Source: Cymbomonas tetramitiformis
Lineage: Eukaryota > Chlorophyta > Pyramimonadophyceae > Pyramimonadales > Pyramimonadaceae
Reading direction: 5' to 3'
Assembly (NCBI GenBank): GCA_001247695.2
Contig: LGRX02026034.1
Location: 1-34,502, forward strand
Length of the DNA stretch: 34,502 bases
Numbering within the stretch: the first letter of the stretch is position 1; each line of letters begins with the position of its first letter. Shown piece after piece: positions 29,690 to 34,502 of this stretch. The notes beneath the pieces were generated by a model, which saw only the letters and a list, made by a program, of their open reading frames with translations, was not told the DNA's origin and did not search any database. The translations under genes were made by a program, and so were the position numbers.

Positions 29690-32107
29690 CTAGCCACTGT
29701 AAAGCTGGTCGGCAGAGCCGAGTTCAGCAGACGGATTCCAATCAAGAAAAGCATCCGAAGTCAATTGAGAAGAGAATTTGTAAGTACTGACACCACCAGA
29801 CCCAAGTGGGTCAGGCGGATCCCAAAGTGGAGTGGCAAAACCATCAGATTGCAAAGCCGCTGAAGTCGTTTGAGAAAAGAACGGTGTCACATCCCGCGGC
29901 GGCAATGACGAACCAGTAGCAATCACAGGCGGGCAAAGGGAATCCAGTAATGCACCACCGGGATGAACCGCACCGTAGCCGTAGGTGGCTCCGGGCTCAA
30001 CCAGGCCCCTGACACCACCGCCGACCACGAGTGTCGGCATCGCCGTAGCACTGAACAGAAAAGTAGCCACCATGAAAAGAGTGAGAGCAAATTCACCAAA
30101 GCCAAATGGCCTGGAGCCTCTGGGGACTCCGAACCGCCGAAATGCCGCAGCCGCCGGCGGTGCACCCCCCTCAATTTCAGTCAGGCAGACACCAGGAGGG
30201 CAGTCCGAGCCCTCTCCATCATCATCGGAGTCACACACCTCAACAGGCTCAGGGTCAATGTCAAGCCAGTCAGGGTGGACAGTGTTGAACGTTTTGAAAG
30301 AGTTGTCAGCAGGAGCCATCGGGCCGAGAGCCAGAGAGGCAGACGGCGGCACGAAGGCGGTACGGCTGACCTCATGCAAGTCAATCGGCTTACCATGCAC
30401 GGGTGCAGAGGCCTTCGGCAGCAGCCGCTTGCTGGCGGTCGGCTCAGCGACACCACCAGCAAGCGGACCGCTGACCTCAGCAAATGCAACACGGCCAATG
30501 GAAAGGTGCTCATCAGGTGCAGACTCAGCAGAGGCAGCAGCATCCTTGAACTGCTGCAGAGCCGTAGGCTCTGGAGCAAAGGAATGCGCAGACAGCTCAC
30601 AGATTTCAGGTTGCCCCACGAGAGCACACAAGTGCTCCATGGACCCCTCATCCCCAGCGTCATAGTACCGCTGAAAACGAAGGGCAAACACGTCGGAGTC
30701 ATAAGACTCGACGGCTTGGCAGTAGGATGCCGAGATGGACAGTGGGTGAGTGTCCTTGTGAGGACACTCACTCAGCCAATGCTTTGACCCAACGGCGCGG
30801 CACTTCTCGTGCCTGCACGTTGGGACAAAGGTGCCAGCCCGCTTGTCAAAAGCCACCTCCGAAGAGGCGGAATGAGCAAGCGGCTGCACTCCAGGTCGGT
30901 GGAAGTTGCGCGGAGTGTGTTTCCCATGAGGCGGCTTGTAGCCACCCTTCTTAAGGGAATCCACATCCCGCTGCAACTTGACCAACTGAGCACTGAGCCG
31001 GTCAATGGCCGAAGCCAGGCCAGTGTCAGTGGTGCAAGATGCAACAGACATGGGCCGCCCCGCAGTGCGCTTGCCCGAGAGCCGCCCGCAGCGGTACTGC
31101 TCGCGCACGCGCGCCTGCAAGGTGAGCAGACTCACAGCCGCACGCTGGTCAGCTCGAGCAAACGAGTCAACCAGCGCGGCGTAAGCCGGCCCAGACAGCG
31201 CAGAGATGAATTGCCGTTTAACAGCGTCCTCGGGCAGCGCCTGTAGACGCTGTGCATCCCGAAGGCAGCTGTTAAACAGCCGAATGTCAGAGTCAGGGTC
31301 TCGCTCATCAGAGATCCTAACCTCAAGCAGCTCTGCAAATGCATCGAACGGGGTCGATACATCCGCAAGCATACGCACCACCTCGAGGGTGGCACGTTTG
31401 CCATCGGCAGGAACATCTGAACCAGAAGCCTCTACCCAATTACGGGCAGGAGACCCTGGCGCAGTCAGCAGCAGCAGCACAGAGTATAACAGCTCATTTG
31501 CAGCAGACAGAACAGGGGCGTCAGCAGCTGTCAGTTCAAACAGGGGTGCAAACGCAGGCGACTGCAGCGTGAACAGCTGCTGCAGCTCGGATACCAATTG
31601 CGAAAAAATGTCCGAAGCTGAATTTTCGTTGCCTTTAAACTTTGCAGTTTTGTCACCCAGAACTTTTGTTGCTGCTGTCTTGGCACATTGAACATCGAAA
31701 GAATCCCTGCGCAACCTCTGCAAAAGTACGGCTGCCGCAGTGGACGCCTCAGACTCTCCCGAAGCCAAATGCGGAGTCGATGGCGTAGCCGCATTCAGCG
31801 CCCCAACATCATCAAAAATGGTTGCTAGTTTCCGCGCTCTAGCGCGTGTGCGTGGTCCAATCGGAGTCTCCATAGTAAAAATGACGGCAAGATGGGGTCG
31901 CGGGCTAACGGAGCGACAGTAGTAAGCATTACGCAGCGGCCAATCCTGCAGAAGTCTCAACGGTAAAAGCAACATCAAACAGGTCATGAGCCGACTGGCT
32001 AAAAGTGGTTGCGACCCACAATACGCGGAATGCCCTCTCCACCGGCCAGGTGAAACGTAAAAAAAAACCATAATAAGCGACGATACTGCTGCCGAAAAAT
32101 GTGCCAT
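29690..32107 (-). CDS. Gag-like protein with zinc knuckle and C-terminal transmembrane segment (element B)
   Basis: 805 codons, intact. Hydrophobic N-terminal stretch (MTCLMLLLPLRLL, about residues 41-53), capsid-like helical region (about 125-345), knuckle CRHEKCRAVGSKHWLSEC (about 430-447, C-x4-C-x6-H-x4-C), acidic patch CDSDDDGEGSD, a membrane segment LTLFMVATFLFSATAMP (about 672-690), and a ~110-residue Ser/Pro-rich tail ending ADQLYSG. The internal Met at 31873 (METPIG, A at -3, G at +4) aligns with the internal start in element A and is an alternative start giving 727 residues; the first ATG (32107) also has a strong context. Same family as gag of A and nearly the same as the B' fragment. 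Likely role is RNA packaging; the membrane segment is unexplained. Confidence 0.8.
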   Translation of the reverse strand: MAHFSAAVSSLIMVFFYVSPGRWRGHSAYCGSQPLLASRLMTCLMLLLPLRLLQDWPLRNAYYCRSVSPRPHLAVIFTMETPIGPRTRARARKLATIFDDVGALNAATPSTPHLASGESEASTAAAVLLQRLRRDSFDVQCAKTAATKVLGDKTAKFKGNENSASDIFSQLVSELQQLFTLQSPAFAPLFELTAADAPVLSAANELLYSVLLLLTAPGSPARNWVEASGSDVPADGKRATLEVVRMLADVSTPFDAFAELLEVRISDERDPDSDIRLFNSCLRDAQRLQALPEDAVKRQFISALSGPAYAALVDSFARADQRAAVSLLTLQARVREQYRCGRLSGKRTAGRPMSVASCTTDTGLASAIDRLSAQLVKLQRDVDSLKKGGYKPPHGKHTPRNFHRPGVQPLAHSASSEVAFDKRAGTFVPTCRHEKCRAVGSKHWLSECPHKDTHPLSISASYCQAVESYDSDVFALRFQRYYDAGDEGSMEHLCALVGQPEICELSAHSFAPEPTALQQFKDAAASAESAPDEHLSIGRVAFAEVSGPLAGGVAEPTASKRLLPKASAPVHGKPIDLHEVSRTAFVPPSASLALGPMAPADNSFKTFNTVHPDWLDIDPEPVEVCDSDDDGEGSDCPPGVCLTEIEGGAPPAAAAFRRFGVPRGSRPFGFGEFALTLFMVATFLFSATAMPTLVVGGGVRGLVEPGATYGYGAVHPGGALLDSLCPPVIATGSSLPPRDVTPFFSQTTSAALQSDGFATPLWDPPDPLGSGGVSTYKFSSQLTSDAFLDWNPSAELGSADQLYSG

Positions 32108-32252
32108 AATCTGATCTCCACTTCAAAAAGAGGCCATACTGTACCGCGGAAAGACGAACTACTGCCTAAGGGGGCGCCCACCCCATCTCTGTGTCAAAAC
32201 TTAGCCAAACATGGCAACAGCTAGGCGCTGTGCCATCAGAATTACTAGGGAA

Positions 32253-32270
32253 GTGGTGACGCGCATAACC
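32253..32270 (-). promoter_or_regulatory. Candidate primer-binding site of element B (half-tRNA Met type)
   Basis: Immediately after the 5' LTR the reverse strand reads GGTTATGCGCGTCACCAC. It lacks the TGG of standard sites. Its first seven bases complement CATAACC, the anticodon loop of initiator tRNA-Met, and match the start of the Drosophila copia site, which uses a 5'-half tRNA-Met fragment. Only seven bases match, so this is suggestive. Confidence 0.45.
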
Positions 32271-32506
32271 TGCGAGAACAGGTGTTCCGCTCGGGTAAAA
32301 CAAACTGGCTAAGCTCCCATAATCAGTCCGGCCGAGTGCTTTTATCATGCATCTCGGAAACCCGGATAATACGAAGTGATGACTGACAGTACAGTACTAC
32401 TGTACTGTCATCCTAGCTACTAGCGGAGTCACGGTTCCGATCAGAGACGGGTCAGGCTAGGGGCTATCAGAGCCCATAATAATAACCCTGAACCTAAAGT
32501 CCAGCA
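32271..32506 (-). repeat. 5' LTR of element B
   Basis: 236 bp, offset 3001 from the other LTR. Same hairpin at 32385-32409. Confidence 0.93.
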
Positions 32507-32690
32507 CAGTGCTCAAATAACAGTTGGTCACTGTTGAGCACTGTCCATGCATCCCACACAATCGCTGGAGCAACTACATTATCTACTTATGCATTATGAC
32601 AATTGAATCAGAAACCTGATCACAATTCAGTGCATACTTTGTACAGTAAATCAGTAATTCAACATGATATCTGACAAAGTAGATAGTAGA

Positions 32691-33233
32691 AATACTATGA
32701 GCATTTGCTCCAACTACTTAGTATCTGGGTGGCAACACCACCCAGAGAACTATCATAGATCCAAAGATATAAAGCAGATCTCCAGCAGACTCACTCGTGA
32801 GACTTTGCAATGCGATCGACTGCCAAAGACAGGCGACAGAACCAAGGAGTAATCTCGCCTGAAAAGGTCATCTACGGAGTTGATAGTCCTAAGTAAGTTA
32901 AATATATATCTGACAGACATCAGCCAGTGACTATAAGTCATTGTTGATCGAAATATTATTATTTTGGAATAGAAAAGTGACCTTCCTGGAATAGAATTTT
33001 GAATTCTGAATTTTAATTTACAGATCTGCCTCAAAAATTCTTCCGCCTTTCAAGAATGATATTTCCCAAAATTTCCCCCACCTCCTTCTAAAAATATAAA
33101 AGTTTCTTCAAAGATGTCATCAGTCGACACAATAATTATATTGTCACTTCGATCTCCGAAAGTCATGACGTGTCCGACCTCGTCCATGTGCGGCCGAAAA
33201 AGATATCAAAACACAACGCTGGCTCGTACCCGC
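32691..33233. other. AT-rich stretch without recognisable gene
   Basis: No protein family, and no continuation of the RT seen. May include the far end of repeat C. Confidence 0.4.
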
Positions 33234-33315
33234 TCAGACCTGTATCTCACGCAGCTGGACAGTGACTTACGGGGGCCCGTAAGTCACAGTCCAGCTGCGT
33301 GAGATACAGGTCTGA
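33234..33315. repeat. 82-bp near-perfect palindrome
   Basis: Arms 33234-33273 and 33276-33315 (40 nt each) are reverse complements with a single mismatch (A at 33261 against A at 33288) and a 2-nt GG centre. It has CAGCTG and GGGCCC palindromes inside. No coding frame or flanking duplication was recognised. Confidence 0.95.
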
Positions 33316-33552
33316 GAAATAAATACGAAGCACCAAAACTTAGCATACTGATTAAGAGGTGCGTTAGGAACAACATATTTTTTGCGCGCGCGAGATCCGT
33401 GCACAACCTGGGGTCTGGGACGCCGCGCATGGAAGGGGGTCATTGGGCACGCATCGAGCCAACCGCTCGACATACGCATCGCATAAACGCATCTTGCATA
33501 TCACAAACCTTCCACGCATATCATATATGCATAAGGAACATATTTTGAGCAT

Positions 33553-33672
33553 CTGACAGCGCGCTGTCAGCTCTAGCGAAAACGCGGATGTCAACCGCGT
33601 CCACATTTTCGCTAGGGTTTCCTCCCTCATCCGCGCGCTCGCCTGCAAGCGTGCGTGCGCAGCGGATGAGGG
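33553..33672. repeat. Cluster of three adjacent hairpins
   Basis: (1) CTGACAGCGCGCTGTCAG, a perfect 18-bp palindrome at 33553-33570. (2) CTAGCGAAAA (33573-33582) with TTTTCGCTAG (33606-33615), enclosing CGCGG/CCGCG (33583-33587 and 33595-33599) with a one-sided 6-nt bulge. (3) CCCTCATCCGC (33624-33634) with GCGGATGAGGG (33662-33672), extended by GCGC/GCGC across a 1-nt bulge. Confidence 0.9.
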
Positions 33673-34502
33673 AAGCGACTAGCAAAATATTATCTAATAT
33701 GCGTTATCTTTTAACGGTAATTCGTATACACTGAAAAGCCCACTACAAATCTCGCTAAGGGCTGGCGCGTTCATGTGGGTATAGTGAGCGTGAATTTACG
33801 ATTTTCGCAACTTCCAAAAGTAGCGAACGGGGTTATCATTGCGCACGATGCGGATACCCACTGACTCAGTATGAATATGTGATAATATTAGATACAAATA
33901 AGTTACTTAGATGTGCACACAATCTTAAAGATCTTTAATTGGCAGGACAGGGTCTCGCTGCGAGAGAGAGAGCGTTCCGCGGTAAGTCGAAAGTGCATAT
34001 TTAATAAATGGCGTCTGTACCCGTAATACGACAATGGGGAAAGTGTTTCGTCAGTGGGGAAATTGGAAGCGTTTGTACTGTACGAGTATCACGTATGCGT
34101 CTGTCGTCTCCCTTTGAAGATTCTCTCAACAAATATATAAACGCAAGTCCCGAGAAAGCAGTCATATGCCACCCAAGAAATGTGGCGTAAACCACTTCAA
34201 CCTTTTTCGCGGGTGCGCACGATTAAGTAGAGAAATTTACACGTTTTCAGCGAACGGTTGAGATGAATATCTTTATATTCCCGAATTCTCTCCGACTAAT
34301 GTCTCACGTACTGCATCGAAGATGGGAACTGCATTGCGCCACATCAGCTACAGTTTTCGACATTCGATATCTCCAGCCTCTTATCGCCAGTTATATCCAC
34401 GAAAGAGAAATTTATATTCTGAGGGGGTCGTGTACTTAACATATGACATTTCCCAAAGCAATGTTCGCCCCCCCCAAGGTAGTCGGGGCACCTGTATGAC
34501 CC
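33673..34502. other. Stretch without recognisable gene
   Basis: Short frames only. Contains a (GA)n run at about 33962-33972 and a C-run near 34470. Confidence 0.4.

Larger units (their letters stand above)
29270..32506 (-). mobile_element. Element B: complete Gag-only LTR retrotransposon
   Basis: A 3237-bp element with 236-bp LTRs (29270-29505 and 32271-32506) differing at two positions, TG...CA ends on the reverse strand (TGCTGGACTTTAG ... CGCA), and a 5-bp target duplication CAGTG (29265-29269 and 32507-32511). The interior has a ~160-nt leader, one gag ORF, and a GGGTGGTG-ended tract before the 3' LTR. No pol domains. High LTR identity indicates a recent insertion despite the absence of enzymes. 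Confidence 0.92.
28480..32690 (-). repeat. Non-coding repeat family C, copy 2, split by element B
   Basis: Parts are 28480-29264 and 32512 to about 32690, reverse orientation relative to copy 1 (12255-13215). Its left end interrupts the RT fragment. The right end is approximate. Near 28490-28560 it has several CATGCAGCA/ATACCATGC words. Element B sits between the two parts with a CAGTG duplication. Confidence 0.7.

Noticed and set aside
29963..30787. 274-codon forward ORF opposite gag B
   Set aside because: Antisense shadow of the gag ORF; no family features.

Overview
The window is eukaryotic nuclear DNA made almost entirely of nested and decayed transposable elements. I see no housekeeping gene, rRNA, tRNA, operon or CRISPR array. 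Short GT-AG introns (76 to 206 bp) inside element genes, LTR retroelements of the copia and gypsy types, an hAT DNA transposon and an array of ~184-bp satellite monomers fit a repeat-rich eukaryote. I suspect an alga or other protist, but cannot name the organism from the sequence.

Region 1-8690 is a three-level nest. Gag-only LTR element A (5' LTR lies left of the window; gag 146-2911; 3' LTR from 3239) sits in the middle of the gag gene of a related older element B'. The 3' LTR of A is itself split by a complete 3970-bp hAT transposon (3446-7415). The hAT element has 13-bp terminal inverted repeats, an 8-bp target duplication and a four-exon transposase of about 821 residues in which a chromodomain is fused in front of a BED zinc finger and the hAT catalytic domain. 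The LTR copy at 14977-15222 preserves the matching empty site.

Region 8690-14930 is AT-rich and non-coding. It holds an array of 367-bp units (each two diverged ~184-bp monomers), a non-coding repeat family C (copy 1), microsatellites, and LTR-like repeat D (copy 1). Region 14929-17010 has a 3' fragment of element A, two unrecognised reverse-strand genes (one cut off by that LTR), and a ~21-24-bp minisatellite. Region 17011-21890 has no recognisable gene.

Region 21891-28485 holds repeat D copy 2, a decayed reverse-strand chromovirus (RNase H end, integrase with an intron and one in-frame stop, terminal chromodomain), and a forward-strand Ty3/gypsy-type element that begins inside the chromovirus RNase H sequence. 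The latter has a leader with eight degenerate tandem repeats, a gag, and an RT fragment that breaks off before the catalytic YxDD. It is cut by repeat C copy 2 (28480-32690), which is in turn split by a complete young element B (29270-32506): 236-bp LTRs with two differences, 5-bp target duplication, one 805-codon gag, no pol.

Region 32700-34502 has no gene, but has an 82-bp near-perfect palindrome and a cluster of three hairpins.

Functionally, A, B and B' lack protease, RT and integrase and would need enzymes supplied in trans. Their Gag proteins carry a zinc knuckle and a C-terminal membrane-spanning segment, which is unusual. The hAT element looks complete and potentially autonomous, and has gained a histone-reading domain of the kind chromoviruses use for targeting.
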